NCBI GenBank assembly: GCA_027257055.1
Contig: JAPVLO010000982.1
Location: 124,001-188,000, forward strand
Source: Cephalopachus bancanus
Lineage: Eukaryota; Chordata; Mammalia; Primates; Tarsiidae
Direction of reading: 5' to 3'
DNA: 64,000 nt
Made by a program: the position numbers and the translations under genes. A model generated the notes under the pieces. It was not told where the DNA came from, ran no database searches, and was given only the letters and a program-made list of their open reading frames with translations. Of this stretch, positions 24,747-37,565 are shown piece by piece (position 1 is the first letter of the stretch; every line of letters starts with the position of its first letter).

Positions 24747-26372
24747 GGGGAAGCTTCAGTAAGATGGTGACAGCACAGGAGAGACTAAGAGATTCCCCAA
24801 AAGTGAGCTCCCATAAAGATTCTTACTTTCCTCTCCCCACACCCCTGCCCACTGCCAGCCGCACTGGTCCAAGGCCTGGAGACCCTTGGTCCCACACACT
24901 GCTGGCTATCATGGCACCTCTGTAGCTGCTGTTCCACCCCAGGCAGGCAGCCCCAGGCACCACTTGAGTGGAACTCCCAGCTCCCTCCCTGGCTACACCA
25001 TCTCACCTGGCCCCAAGCTGCCCGCTGCTGCCTGTGGAGGCCCTCAGATACCGCCTTGTGGAGGTCTGGGTTCCCTTGCTGGCTACACTGCTCTGCCCAG
25101 TACTCAGCACTGCCAGCTCCCTCTCTGGCTGGGCGTCCAGCCCAGTTGTGGGCTGTGGAGCCCCCTTCACACCTGCCCCTCAGAACTACAGGCTCCATTC
25201 CCTCCTGGGGCACCACACCAGGCCCAAGGCCACCGCTGCCCATGCAGGCCTCCAGTGCCTGTGCCTCTAGGCTCCACACCACCACCCAGGCTGAAGCACC
25301 CAAAGTCACAGCCAGTGATCCACCCTTGGAGTTCCACCCCCACCCCGGGTTCCAGGTCCACACCCAGCCCCATCTCAAGCCACCGTTGCCCAGGGAGGCT
25401 CTAGGTGCCAAACCCTCAGAGATACTAGCTCCATTCCTGGCTGAAGTACCCGGTGGGAGGCCCAAAGCCACTGCCACCACCCACCACCCACCCTATCCAC
25501 AGACCAGACTAGTGGAGAGAAAGGACAAGTGGAGAGAAAGGATCAGCAAAAGAGGAGCCACACACCACAGCCATTTCCAGGCAGAGATTTGCATTGCCCT
25601 ACCCATCTATGAGCAGCCTCCACCTTGGTATCTAGTGTAACCTTGCCAAACAGGAGACAAAAGGCCCTCCACTGCTCTGAATCAGCCTCAGTCCTGTGGT
25701 AGACCTCTCAGGCAGCAAGCCAAGGGAACCAACCCAACCTAGAATAAGTCTATCTGCATGCAAAAGGGAGAGGCTACAAATCAGAGCTGTAGAGACTTTA
25801 GACACTCAGGAAAGACTTCAGAGCTGGTCTGGTTTATTATTTTGATTTTTTATTTTTATTGTTTTGACCATTTGTTTTGCTCACTTTTGTTTGGTTTTTG
25901 AGTTAGACCACTTGTTTGTGTTGGAGAAAAGCATATCAAAAGGCATGAATTTATTGGACTGTCTTTGTGTGAATACTGGTATGCTTTAGGGAGTCTTGTT
26001 TATTTGTGTTTTACTCTTTTCTGGCCTTGTGTCTCTTTTCATTCATTAGTTGGTATGTATGTCTGTTTTCCCTCTTACTCTCCTCTCTCTCCAACTTCCT
26101 CTTGACTCCTCTTCTTCCATTATTTTTCTTTTTCTTACCTCCTTTGGTTCCAGTGAGCAAACCTAAACCCCACTGCATGGACAGATTTTAATGCAGTGGG
26201 AAGTGCATTCCAGGGTGCCCATACACCTGTTGGTGGATACTGGGATCTGCAGATAGATTCTGAATCACAGCTTCCCTCTCAATTAAATCTCAAAACTGCA
26301 AAAAGACAGCTGCAACCTACAGTCCTGCCTCAAAAGTGAACAAAGGCACAGGACACACATAAGGAAGAACAG
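24747..26372 (+). other. L1 5' UTR (promoter region), plus strand
   Basis: It starts 'ggggaagcttcagtaagatgg'. The first 750 bases are Pro/Ser/Ala-rich in several frames and GC-rich, including imperfect repeats of 'ccccaggcaccacttgag...'-like modules. Long overlapping frames on both strands between 24785 and 25640 come from this base composition, not from genes. By family knowledge the region holds an internal promoter. Confidence 0.82.
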
Positions 26373-27330
26373 ATGATTGAACAAAAAGAAATAAGAGCAA
26401 CCTCACATTCCCTGAAAAACAGAATTAAAGAAAGGAGGGAAAGGAGGAGAGAAAAATCTACACAAATGAAGAAAAACCAAAAGAAGCATATGGGTCTCTC
26501 TCAGACACCTAGGAGGTCAGACACTGAGAAAACTGACTTTGGAATGCAAACAATGAAGGGCCCCAGAATGACTGGACTCAAACTATAAACCCAGATATCA
26601 AGACATGAATGGAGAGATTAAAAAGAATTGAGGAGAGAGAAGAGGAAACTAGAAAGTAATTGATAACTGAGATAACAGTTGTAAAGAATACTGTGAATGA
26701 AATAAATAACAAACTGATAAGCATGGAAAGCAGAATTAGCCAAGCAGAAGAAAAAATTTCAGAACTTGAGGACCAAAAATTTAGAACTAACCCAAACTGT
26801 CAAAAACATATAAAGGAAGCTTTAAAAGGCAGAAAAAAACCTTCAAGAGATGAGTGATTACTTCAAGAGACTGAACCTAAGAGTAATTGGACTTCTTGAG
26901 GCAGAAAGAGAGACAGAGTCTACCCTGGAAAAAACATTCCTTGAGATTATTCAAGAAAAATTCCCTCATCTCATCAGCGATGTGAAAATTCAAACATAAG
27001 AGATTTACAGAACCCCTGTAAGACAACAAATGAGACACATAATAATTCACCTAAACAAAGTAAGTATAAAAGAAAAAACCCTAAAGACAGCAAGAGAAAA
27101 AGGTCAGATTACCTACCATCGAAGACCAATTAGAATAGCAGCAGATTTATCTACAGAAACCCTGCAGGCTAGGAGAGCTTGGACCCTATATTCAAAGTTC
27201 TAAAAGATAAACAATTTCAACCAACAGTAACCTACCCGGCCAAGCTAAGCTTCATCAGTGAGGGGGAATGAAAATATTTCTCAGATATCCAATCCCTAAG
27301 AACTTATGCTGCCACCAGACTGCTTCTGCA
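26373..27330 (+). pseudogene. L1 ORF1 pseudogene
   Basis: The start codon at 26373 opens 71 codons rich in Lys, Arg and Glu, followed by stops. A second open part (26660-26857) has heptad-like coiled coil ('EISELEDQKFRTN'). A third part after a shift carries the RNA-binding blocks 'HLNKVSIKEKTLKTAREKGQ' and 'RIAADLSTETLQARRAW' (about 27040-27200). The usual length would be near 330 codons. The frame is broken at least four times. Confidence 0.9.
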
Positions 27331-27429
27331 AGAAACACTTAAGAAAGTTAAACACAGAAGAAAAAGAAAAAAAAGAACAACAATGTTCTTCACAGGAGCA
27401 CAGGGAAAAGATTAAAAACACACATGAAC

Positions 27430-30400
27430 CAACCCCAAACCAAGAGAAAGACATTAACCAAACAGGAACAGCAACAACTCTATAAGAACCTTATGATAGG
27501 CATCACTCTCACATTTCAATAATGTGAATGGACTAAATGCACCACTGAAAAGATATAGAATGGCAAAATGAATAAAATATCACCAGGCAGCAATGTATTG
27601 CCTTTGAGAGACTCATCTCACTAGAAAGGACACCCCACAGACTCAAAGTGAGAGGATGGGAAACAAATTTTCAGGTGTACAGAACACAAAAGAAAAGAGG
27701 AGTCATGATCTTAATCTCAGAAAAAATACCCATTTAGTTATCAAAAATTTTAAAAGATACAGAAGGAAACTACATAATAATAAAAGCTTCAATCCATCAA
27801 CAAGAAATGTCTATCCTAAACATATATGTTCTCAACATAGTAGCACCAAATTTCATAAAGCAGCTTCTAGGTAAACTAAAAAAAAGATGCTGACTCTAAC
27901 ACTATCATATCTGGGAACTTTAATACCCCAGTCACAACACTAGACAGATCATCAGGACAAAAAATCAGCAACGAGATCTGAAACTGCAATATGACTCTGA
28001 CCAAATGGACTTAATTGATACCTACAGAACACTCCACCCAACGACCACAGAATATACATTCTACTCATCACCACATGGAACATGCTTTAAGATCAACCAC
28101 ATACTTGGCCAGAAATCAAGCATAAACAAATTTCAAAATATCAAAATTTTCTCATGCACCTTCTCACACCACAGTGGAATAAAAATAAACATCAACACCA
28201 GCTAGTTTCCCCCAAACCCACAAGACACTGACACTAAATAGCATGATGCTAACCAACTCCTGGGTCAATGATGAAATCAAAACAGAAATTAAAATATACT
28301 TGGAAATAAATGAAAATGAAGAGACATCTTACCAAAATCTCTGGGATACCATGAAGCTGTAATAAGAGGGGAATTCACATCTATAAAAACACACATGAAG
28401 ATAATGGAAGGATCACAAATTAACAGTCTAACAAGTCACCTTAGGAAACTGGAAAGCAAGACCACCAAAACCCTAACTTCAGTAGAAGAATCCAGATCAC
28501 CAAAATAAAAGCCCAAATCCGAGACATAGAAGACAAAAAAAAATACAAAAAAAATCAATAAAACAAAAAGCTGGTTCTTTAAAAGGATAAACAAGATCGA
28601 TAGTCCCCTAGCTAGACTGACCAAGAAAAAAAGAAAAAAACCCAAATAAACACAATCAAAACCACAAAAGACAAAGTCACATCTGACCCTGAAGAAATAC
28701 AAAAGATCATTAGAGACTACTATGTACACTAGTATGAAAACTTGAAAACCTTAAGGAAATGGAGGACTTTCTGATATCAAACAACCTGCCTAGGTTGAAA
28801 CAGGAAGAAATTGAGACCCTAAAAACATCAATAACAATCAAGGAAATTACTATGTAATAAGAAAACTACCTACAAAAAAAAAAGCCCTGGACCAATGACT
28901 TTCCAATAGAATTGTATAAGACATTTAAGGAGAAGCTGATACCAACCCTACTGAAAGTTTTCCAGGTGATTGAGAAAGATAGAACCCTCCCCCAAATCAT
29001 TTTATGAAGCCAACATCACATTGATATTCAAGCCAGGTAAAGACTCAACAAAGAAAGAGAACTACAGGCCAATATCTTTGATGAATATAGATACTAAACT
29101 TGTCAACAGGGTCCTAGCAAACCAGATTCAACAACACATCTCAGAAATCATCCATCATGACCAAGTAGGCTTCATACCTGGAATGCAATGCTAATTCAAC
29201 ATTTGCAAGACCATAAATGTAATTGTATACATTAACAGACATCAAACCAAAAACCACATGATTATATCATTAGATGTAGAAAAAACTTTTGATATAATCC
29301 AGCACCCCTTCTTGGTAAAAACTATCAAACATCTAGGCATACATTGAACATACCTCAAAATAGTAAAAGCCATCTACAAGAAATCCAGTCAGCATTCTCC
29401 TGAACAGACAAAAATTAGAACCATTTCCTCTGAAAATTGGAACAAGACAAGATGGCCACTCTGTCCCCTCCTGTTCAATATAGTATTAGAAGTCCTGGCT
29501 AGAGCAATCAGAAAAGAGAAGGTGATCAGGGGTATCCAAATAGGAATAGAGGAAGTCAAGTTATCTCTCTTTGCAGATGACATGATTTTGTACCTTGAAA
29601 ACCCAAGAGAATTTGTCAAAGCCTCTTTGCACTGATAAAGGACTTTGGCAAAGTCTCAGGTTATCAAATAAATATGCAAAGACAATCGCATTTCTTTACA
29701 CCAATAATAAACAAACCGAAACCCAAATAAAAGCACAATACCTTTCATAATCGCCACACACAAAAAATGAAATACCTAGGCGTCTTCCTAATCAGAGACA
29801 TGAATGACCTTTAATGAAAACTACAAAACACTGCTCAAAGAAATCAAAGATGACACAAACAAGTGGAAAAATATCCCATACTCATGGATTGAAGAATCAA
29901 CATTATGAAGATGTCCATTTTACCGAAGGCAACCTACAGATTTATTGCAATACCCACCAAATTACCAGCAACATTCTTCTCAGATTTAGAAAAAACAATA
30001 CAGGAATTCATATGGAAGCACAAATGACCAAGAAGAGCCAGAACAATTCTCAGAAAAAAAAAAAAAAAGGAGGTATCACAATACTAGATTTTAAACTTTA
30101 CTGTAAAACTGCAATAATCAAAACAGCTTGGTATTGGTACAGGCATATAGGCCAATGGAATAGAATTGAGATTTCAGAAGCAAAATTCCAATTTCTCAAC
30201 CAACTCATCTTCAACAAAACCTCCACCACCCATCATGGGGAGAAGAGAACCTATTCACTAAAGGGTGCTGAGAAAACTGGCTGACCACATGCAAAAGATC
30301 TAAACAAGACCCCAATCCATCCCCATTCACAAAAATTAGCTGTAAATGAATCAGAGACCTAAATGTAAAACCTCAAACCATAAGAACTTTAGAAAATGCC

Positions 30401-31190
30401 AGACACACCCTTTTGGAAGTTGGAACTGGCATCCAAATCCTGAGGAAAACCCAAAACGCACAGGCCATAGGAGATAAAATAGACAATTGGTACCTCATTA
30501 AACTGACAAGCTTCTGAAAAGTCAAAGAAACCATCAAGAGAGCAGGGAGAGATCCCACAGACTGGGGAAAAGTATTTGCAAACTCCATGTCTGACAAAGG
30601 TCTAATATCTAGGATCTACAAAGAAATCAAACGTGCTGAAAAGAAAAAAATAACCCCATTACAAAGTGGGCAAAAGATTCAAGCAGACACTTCTCAAAAG
30701 AAGACATATGAATGACCAACAGATACATGAAGAAATGTTCAACCTCAATAGGCATCAAGGAGATGCAAATTAAAACGACACTGAGATACCACCTAACTCC
30801 AGTCAGAATGGTCATTATCAATAACTCAAGAAATAACAGATGCTAGAGAGGAAGTGTTGAAAAGGGAAGACTTCTACATGGTTGGTCGGAGTGTAAACTA
30901 GTGCAGCCTCTGTGGAAATCAGTATGGTGATTCCTAAAAGCTCTAAGAATCAACCTTCCATATGACCCCACAATACCTGTACTAAGAATATACCCTGAAG
31001 AACTCAAATCATTCTGTAAAAAAGATACCTGCACACGTATGTTTATCACAGCATTGTTTACATTAGCAAGATAATGGAATCAACCATACTGGCATCTAAA
31101 GAGGACTGGATTTAAAAAATGTGGTACATATATGCAATGGAACATTAGATAGCCATAAAAAAGAACAAAATCATGAATTTTGCAGCTACC
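27430..31190 (+). pseudogene. L1 ORF2 pseudogene (endonuclease and reverse transcriptase)
   Basis: The endonuclease part is at 27650-28205 ('LIDTYRTLHPTTTEYTFY' near 28010). The RT palm is at 28970-29620, with '[14 protein letters not shown]', '[12 protein letters not shown]' and an intact Phe-Ala-Asp-Asp-Met loop near 29570. The C-terminal cysteine-region equivalents lie near 30840-31000. Stops and shifts occur about every 200-450 bases, so no functional protein is possible. Confidence 0.9.
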
Positions 31191-31494
31191 TGGATGGAAT
31201 TGGAGCTTATTATACTGCGTGATCTCCCACAGAACCACAGATCTGAGTATCACATGTTCTCACTCATAAGTGGACCTTGAACAATTATCATAATACTATA
31301 AGAAAAGGATTGACAGTGGTTGAAACTATGGGGGGCTGCAGGGAGGGGAAGGGAAGTGAGATTAATGGTAGTCAATATCTGTCTGGGGATGGGGGCACAC
31401 CTCATCAACAAGTGTACCTGCACAATACATATTTGCCTACCTAACTCTTAACTGTACCCCACAATTTTGAAATAAAAAAAGAAATCAGCTTTCT

Positions 31495-32060
31495 ATAAAG
31501 GTTTGTATTTGCATGTATTTGAATGTATGCATAGCAGATACTGAAAAAATCTCACCACATCCCCTTCCTCAGCTTCATTCTGAAAACACGGCCTTTCTTG
31601 CATAGTAATGATTCTTTACTTGGACAAATAGTTGTTGGGTTTCTGAAACTTCTTCTGAGCTCATCTATACCCTCCCTTGTAAAATCTAGTTTTAGTAAGT
31701 ATCCTGTTAAGTTTATTTAGCAACAACCTTTACCTTTGAAATCAAATCTCTGTACATACATGATCAGGTTCCACGTTTTCTACCATGCCCAAGATGATAT
31801 CTGATCACCCTGGCCTGCCTTCAGGAAGAATCCTTTAGGTGAGTAAGCTGGTCACATGTAAAATCCAGATGCTTCCTCTTAGTAATTTTTCTTGCCCACT
31901 ACACTGCTCCTTGGCTATAATGTCGCAGTGGCCAATACGCAATCTCTCTCCCCCACTGCAAGACCCTATTGCAGTTGTTCCTATATAGATGGTGATAGTT
32001 GTGAATAAAAGCTTTCTTACTGTGATATAATATATATCACTGAACATATGCTTTTTTAAA
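31495..32060. other. Unrecognised DNA
   Basis: No convincing open frame, RNA gene or named repeat in this stretch. Phrases such as 'tgatcaccctggcctgccttcagg' suggest old LTR-type sequence but do not allow a call. Confidence 0.4.
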
Positions 32061-32385
32061 ACAATGATCATGTGGCTGTTTTTGCCAATGAAATATGATT
32101 GGGAATGGCATGTTCCTCTCTCAGTCCTGACCCATCATATCTTCCTTGGAAGACATCATTCTCTATTTTTCACCGTGTGGTTAAATGGAGAGGACTGGGA
32201 AGACTTACAGTAGAGAAGAGCCACAAGACAGAGAAGCCTGGGTCTTCCATGTGGAGCTATACCCATCGAAAAACTACATAAACTATTCCTGTCACTGAGA
32301 AATAAACTTTATGTGTACAGCCATTGAGATTTTGTTTTTTGGTTTGTTTCTAGCCAACCTGCACTAACCAAAACACCAGGTGTTA
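32060..32385 (+). repeat. Old LTR-like or DNA-transposon-derived repeat
   Basis: 'gagccacaagacagagaagcctgggtc', 'cactgagaaataaacttt', 'cagccattgagattt' and 'tgcactaaccaaaacacc' follow a common mammalian repeat ending (gagaaataaacttt..gttaagccactgagattt..). I recognise the pattern but cannot assign the family with certainty. Confidence 0.5.
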
Positions 32386-32619
32386 TTTTAGAGAACATCT
32401 TGTTCTGCATTTCTTTTCTTTACTCAATAGCACATATTCATTTCTTCCTACATTGGCATTTACAGTTTACATCATTTATTTTTAAAAATGGCTTCAGAGT
32501 ACATGGATCAATTGCAGGTAGTAAAAGATCTATCTCATGATGGATATTACATGAGTTTCCTCTCATTTGTTAAAATATAGAATAATTTCAGAAAGAATTC
32601 AGTGTGACCAAGGATAAGT

Positions 32620-33120
32620 TTGCTCATCTTTCCAAATGGTCATGCTCAAATTATTGGTTTTAGTCCCCGTTTTTTCTCTCATTCACAAGGTAGTTGCAGA
32701 TCTAAGCTTTATATTCTCACACAATATATTCAGTGGCATACATTTCAAAAAGACAATATGTCATGTCCAAAGAACAATAATAATGCACCATATTTAAGTG
32801 GCACAGATAATTCAGCAATAGAAACCTAATGTTCATCAACAGGAGAAAACATGAATAAACTCTGATTGGTTCACAGGGTGGAATATTGTTCTTTACTGAA
32901 ATAAATTAAAACACATTCTATGTAATATCATATATGAATCTTGTTAACATAATATTTAATAAAAAAGCAAATCTCAAAAGGATCACTATAATCTGATATT
33001 AAAAGTTTACACTTCTATCAAGCTCAAAAACAAGAAGTGTTAATAGAATCTAATTTAGGGAACCAAAAACATGTGATATAATCACATAAAATAAAGGAAA
33101 GGAATTATAAACACACTGAA
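32620..33120 (+). mobile_element. Ancient L1 (L1M-type) 3' fragment
   Basis: 'aatgttcatcaacaggagaaaac', 'ggtggaatattgttctttactgaaataaa' and 'acattctatgtaatatcat' follow the diverged L1M 3' end in the same order as the element at 19040-19935. No coding frame. Confidence 0.6.
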
Positions 33121-34100
33121 AAGAGTGAGTGCCCCTGAAGGAGGCCAGAGGATGGAAAACAGAACTGTCATGGAGGCAGAGACTGGCCAAAGTCCATCTA
33201 TCTGTGACCCATTATTGCCAGGTACAAGCTGGAGCCATATTCTCCAGTCTTCCTTGCAGCTCGGTGGACTATGTGCCCTCCTATGGATCATTAAAGATAT
33301 ATGCAGGTATTGTGTCTCATCTCCAAGATATATTCTCTGTCTCTATTCTGTTACCTGCTGCAGGAGCTCCAGGAAGGACTCAAAGGCTTAGAGACCAAAG
33401 AATGAATGTAATATATAATGAAAGTACTTTAAGGCATTGGTCTGATCCCCTGCTGAAACCTTCTTACCACAGTTATACTTTTAGAGGTAATCCCTCCTAA
33501 GGGTTTATGCTTTTATTTCTTTTGTTGCTCACATCCCTAATTATAAATTAGAACTATCAGTTTATTACTGGGTAACTTTAAGCCGTAGTCATTGCTTTTA
33601 TTAAAATTAACAAGTAATTAATTTATTATATAGTAAATCAAACAAAAGGGGGTAATTTCAATCCATTGTTTTTTTCTTACTACTTAATATTTGATATTCA
33701 GATTTGGGTAATTAAGAATCCTGTTTTGAAAATTTTTTTATTGCCTGCTCTTTAAAAAAATCAATTATCTCCTTTCTCCCTCTTTGTCCCTTCCTCCCCC
33801 ATCCTCTGTAATGCATACTTATCTGATCATATGCTTACTTAATAATCCCAGGGGATAAACTTAAAACAGACCAGGAATGGAATCCTGGATGCAGGACCCT
33901 TCCACTTGGGGGTAGGCACAAAACTGTTTATGCATAATATGACTGCAGCCAAGGAAACACCAGCTAGACAACTGAAAGGACCACCACCCAAGATAAGTCA
34001 TCAGAACAAGACACACTGTGTGCCACACCTACTTGTTTCCCCATGCCAGGTTTCCCTCAGGTTGCTGGCTCTTGAATACAACTCTTAAAGTAACTTTACT
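33120..34100. other. Unrecognised DNA
   Basis: The stretch 33125-33500 is open in two plus frames (88 and 123 codons), but with Cys/Ser-rich, non-conserved-looking content and no domain. I see no reason to call a gene. The rest (33500-34100) is AT-rich, with a pyrimidine tract at 33770-33800. Confidence 0.45.
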
Positions 34101-34104
34101 TTAT

Positions 34105-34500
34105 TATAAATATGTGAGGTAAAAGCCAGGATTAGGTACCAAAGTAATGTATGTGCAGGACATGTTTGGACCTCCAACTGGTACTCAGTTCCGCTGGTTT
34201 AGGATCAGGTACCATTCGTGTTGTTACCTGCCCCCTTCTTCTGTTCCCTGGTAGTGTCCCATGACTGCCCATCCCTCTCATAAGCTTTTGGATTAATGTT
34301 CAGGTCCCACTTATAGAAGAATTTGTGTTCTTCTGGGTATATTCCCAGGAAATAAATTTCTGGATCCTATGGAAGATCAATTTCTAGTGTTTTTAGATAT
34401 CGCCACACTGTTTTCCATAGAGGTGGGACTAGTTTGCCTTCCCACCAAAATTTTAGAGTTATTCGCTTTCCTCCACACCTGTGCCAGCATACTTGTTTTA
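34105..34500 (-). mobile_element. L1 3' end fragment, minus strand
   Basis: 3' UTR sequence ('ggatcaggtaccattcgtg', 'tcccatgactgccc') runs into reversed ORF2 C-terminal sequence ('gggtatattcccaggaaat', 'ccacactgttttccatagagg'). It stops near 34500 at unrelated DNA. Another L1 piece of the same strand resumes at about 35365. Confidence 0.8.
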
Positions 34501-35265
34501 ATTCTTTTGAAATTCGTGCTTAAATTATGTCAGTCTCTGAAAAACCTTCAGGCACAGCAGCCTGAACATTGAAATTCTAGTCTAAAGCATGCGTTAGGAT
34601 AATATCTGACTTTATAGTGCTAAAAAAATCAGATCTGCCTCCCTATTCTTTGTCATAGAGATGCAGACAAAATACAAATAAATATTCAAGTATATGTATG
34701 ATTATTCCACGAAGCAAAAGGAGAAGAAAAGCAAGGGAGAGGGGCTACTTTGGATTAAGGGACTAAGGAAGGCAGACAAAAACCTACCAATTTAAGAGAG
34801 CTTAAATAAGTGCTATAAAGTGTTTGTTCCTTACATTTGGTGTATTCTTCATAGCAGTGTGTTTGAAATCGTATCAATGCTCGAGCTGTGCCTAACAGCA
34901 TTAGTAGTAATCATTTGAGACTTTTGAACAAACATAACAGTTGTTATTTAGTGATGATCTCACTCAGGCCATATCTGTATATTTCAATTACAGGCAGTGT
35001 TTTTCAGGCTACCTGTACTTGCAGGTTTAGGGTTGTGCTGGTCACTTAACCTGCAGTCCTCTTCTTTCTCTGGGAGCTTTCCCTGAACACCTGAGATCAT
35101 GCCAAGTGCTTCTTCTGTGCCCTGCAACAGCCTATGCCCACCTCTTTCCAGCCTCCTTACCTTCTTAATTATCTCCTGTAGAGCTGGCCTAGAAGCTGCA
35201 TTTTCTTTTAGGGATTGTATGGCTGGGAAATTCTACATCACTAATGAAACAACTTACATGGGTAG
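34500..35265. other. Unrecognised DNA between L1 pieces
   Basis: A block at 34915-34985 ('gaacaaacataacagttgtt', 'gatgatctcactcaggcc') resembles 40508-40575 ('gacaaatataacagttgtt', 'gacgacctcactcacac'), so part of this DNA is an unnamed repeat. No gene is seen. Confidence 0.45.
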
Positions 35266-35365
35266 AATATTTTTGGTGGAATTATCTTGGAGAACTATAA
35301 AAATTAAAACTTCACCTATCTAAATCACTTATGTACCCAATCCTGACTTGAACCCCACAACTTTA
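35265..35365 (+). mobile_element. L1 3' tail, plus strand, very short
   Basis: 'cacctatctaaatcacttatgtacccaatcctgact' followed by 'gaaccccacaactttaaagaa' is a typical L1 3' UTR end. It is about 100 bases long and abuts a minus-strand L1 piece. Confidence 0.75.
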
Positions 35366-37565
35366 AAGAAAGGAAAAATAGACTCTAATCCTTTCTAGTT
35401 TGTAATGTTTCTGTTGATAAATCTGATGCTATTCTGATTAGTTTTTTGCAGTAGGTAGCCTGACCTTACTCTTTTACTGCCTTTAGGATATTTTTCATTT
35501 AGACCAACTTGGTGTAGGTGATTTATTATACTTCTAAGGGTTTGTCTTCTCATTTGATACCTTGTGAGTATCTGCGTATCTTTTGTGCTTGGGTGGTTGC
35601 ATCATTGGCAAGATGGAGAAGGTCTTCTTGAATCACTTCATGGAATGCTTGTTCCACATTAGTCTCCATGTTCCTTTCTGCTTCACACATACAAGTCAGG
35701 TGTTAAGTCTAATCTCTTGATATAATCATATATCTCTGGGAGGTTTTGTTCTTTTTGTTTGTTTTCTATGTTTTTAATAGATTGGGTTAATTTCATATTT
35801 TTATCTTCCAGCTCCGAGATTGTTTTCTTTGCTTGGTTAATTCTGCTTTCCATGCTTGACAGTTTGAAATTAATTTCGTATGTGGTGCTTTTTTGTGGCC
35901 AAAATTTCAGTTACAATTTCATTCATTTTTACTTCTTTTTATTGTTTCTTGTTCATTCTTTCCATCCACTCCTTAATATCTATATTTGTTTTCTTAGACC
36001 AGTTGTTCTGGGAGATCTCCATTGTTTGAACACCAAGATCTGTGTTTTTGGGTGTTGTTTGGAACTTTGAGGGTAACCTGTGTTCTTCTTTTCATTTTTC
36101 CTCATTTGTGACAGATCTCTTTTCTTTCTAATTTCATTACTCAGTGAAAGCACGAGATGCCTTTACTTCTGTTATTTGTACAACTCTTATCTTTCCCTGA
36201 GCAAAGCCTCCAAATTTTTCAATTTTGAAACAGAGTCGGGTGTGGGGAGTTGTGCTGTCTCTTTGTAGTTCTGAGAGTTGAATAAGGTAGGAGAGGGAAG
36301 GTAGGATTCAGAAACTATCTGCAGATCACGTTAACTGACTGTGGTGTGCGCCCTCGAGATCTACTATCCACCACCACACAATATGTCTGTCTATGCAATG
36401 GGTAATGTGTATATGCACCACCTGAGTTCCCTATAATGTAAAAGAGAAGAACAGAGCAAAAAGGAAAAAGAAAAGAGAAAAAGACAGAAAAAAAAGAAAA
36501 CCAAAAAATGACCACATGCAGAGAGAGAGAGGGAAAGAGAGAAAAAGAAGGAGGAGGAGGAGGAATAGAAGGAGAAGCAGGAGGAGGAGAAAGAGGAAGA
36601 GGAGGAGGGAGGGAGGAGGAGGGAGAGAATAAGCAAAAAAAAATTGTGAACACTGGACTTTCTCTTGTAGCAGATTCTGTAACCAGGCTTTTGGGGGGGG
36701 GCTTTTAAAATTTTTCTTTTACTGGTGCTTTTCCAACCTTCACAGTACCTACCTGTCTCACAGTGGTGGGAATTGGTGGCCAGCCTCCACTCCCACCTTT
36801 CTGCTCTTTGTGTGGTCAGGGAGGAGTTATCTAGCCAAATGAATTCTCACCTCCCCAAACATACCATGAGAATCTCCTGTAATCAGTCGCTGGATTCCAT
36901 CTCTCCTCCCTGTTCTGTGGAAAAGGTACCCATATGGTCTTTTCCCCAGGTGCTAATAGTGGGTGCATCAATTAGGTTCACCCCACAAGCCTGATTTTTT
37001 AATTAAATTTTTATTAAGGCTCTCAGTTCCACCTAGGTTCAGTCTCTCCGACTCTGCCCTGCATAGGCTTTCTTCCATTTGGGTCTGATGTACTGTGGAC
37101 TGTTGAGAGAAGAGGGTTGGATCAGTTCACTACTCACCACTACCCTTCCCCCACTATATCATTCTCTTCTGTTTGCACCTATTGTTCTGTGGCTGGGCCA
37201 GGGTGGAGAATGAGGCAACTGGAATTCCACAACCTTATTTTCCTTCAGGAAATGCCCTCTGAATTCATGTTGATCAACCCTGGGAAGATGTGAAGGTTAC
37301 CCTAGTCTTAAGATGTCCGTCTATTGCTCAATGGTGGGCACCTCAGAGTACATCTCTGCTCAGGTTTCAAGATGATGGTGATGGTCAAGTGCCTATGTAC
37401 TCTCCTTCAGAGGTTCTCTGCCTCTGGATCCCTTGCCACACTCTTGCTGTGGCTTTTGTTGCCAGTATCCAGCTTGGCACTGAAGGTGGTGGTTGTGGAA
37501 CTGGGCGTAAAAGATATTATTTCTATCACCAACTATTCTATTATGAGTTTGAGGTAACAAGCAGC
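35365..37565 (-). mobile_element. L1 5' half (ORF1 and 5' UTR), minus strand
   Basis: The reversed ORF1 region is at 35400-36350 ('gttgataaatctgatgctattctgatt', coiled-coil coding part near 35770-35900). The 5' UTR follows to about 37565. Its 5' UTR is alignable with that of the L1 at 44500-45480 but differs from the GC-rich 5' UTR of the two full-length L1s. The tract 36480-36640 is purine-rich. Confidence 0.75.
36470..36640. repeat. Purine-rich (GA/GGA)n low-complexity tract
   Basis: AAAAGA-type repeats grade into GAGAGG and GGAGGA repeats on the plus strand. The apparent proteins here (Glu/Gly/Arg on plus, Ser/Pro/Leu/Phe on minus) are repeat artefacts. Confidence 0.95.

Larger units (their letters stand above)
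24747..31481 (+). mobile_element. Full-length L1, plus strand, with candidate target-site duplications
   Basis: It spans 6.7 kb: 5' UTR 24747-26372, ORF1 about 26373-27330, ORF2 about 27430-31190, 3' UTR and A-rich tail to 31481. The flanks share 'aaatcagttttt' (24735-24746) and 'aaatcagctttct' (31482-31494), a slightly diverged target duplication. ORF1 and ORF2 both carry several stops and shifts, so it is dead. It is the same subfamily as the minus-strand L1 at 4073-10425. Confidence 0.93.

Noticed and set aside
24785..25640. Long overlapping open frames on both strands (up to 231 codons)
   Set aside because: They lie in the GC-rich L1 5' UTR, which is homologous to 8850-10425. The content is low-complexity Pro/Ser/Gly/Trp with no domain.
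32620..33060. Possible noncoding RNA gene
   Set aside because: The order of phrases matches an ancient L1 3' end.
33125..33500. 123-codon plus-strand open frame
   Set aside because: No start context, domain or coding bias; the flanks are old repeats. Chance opening is more likely.
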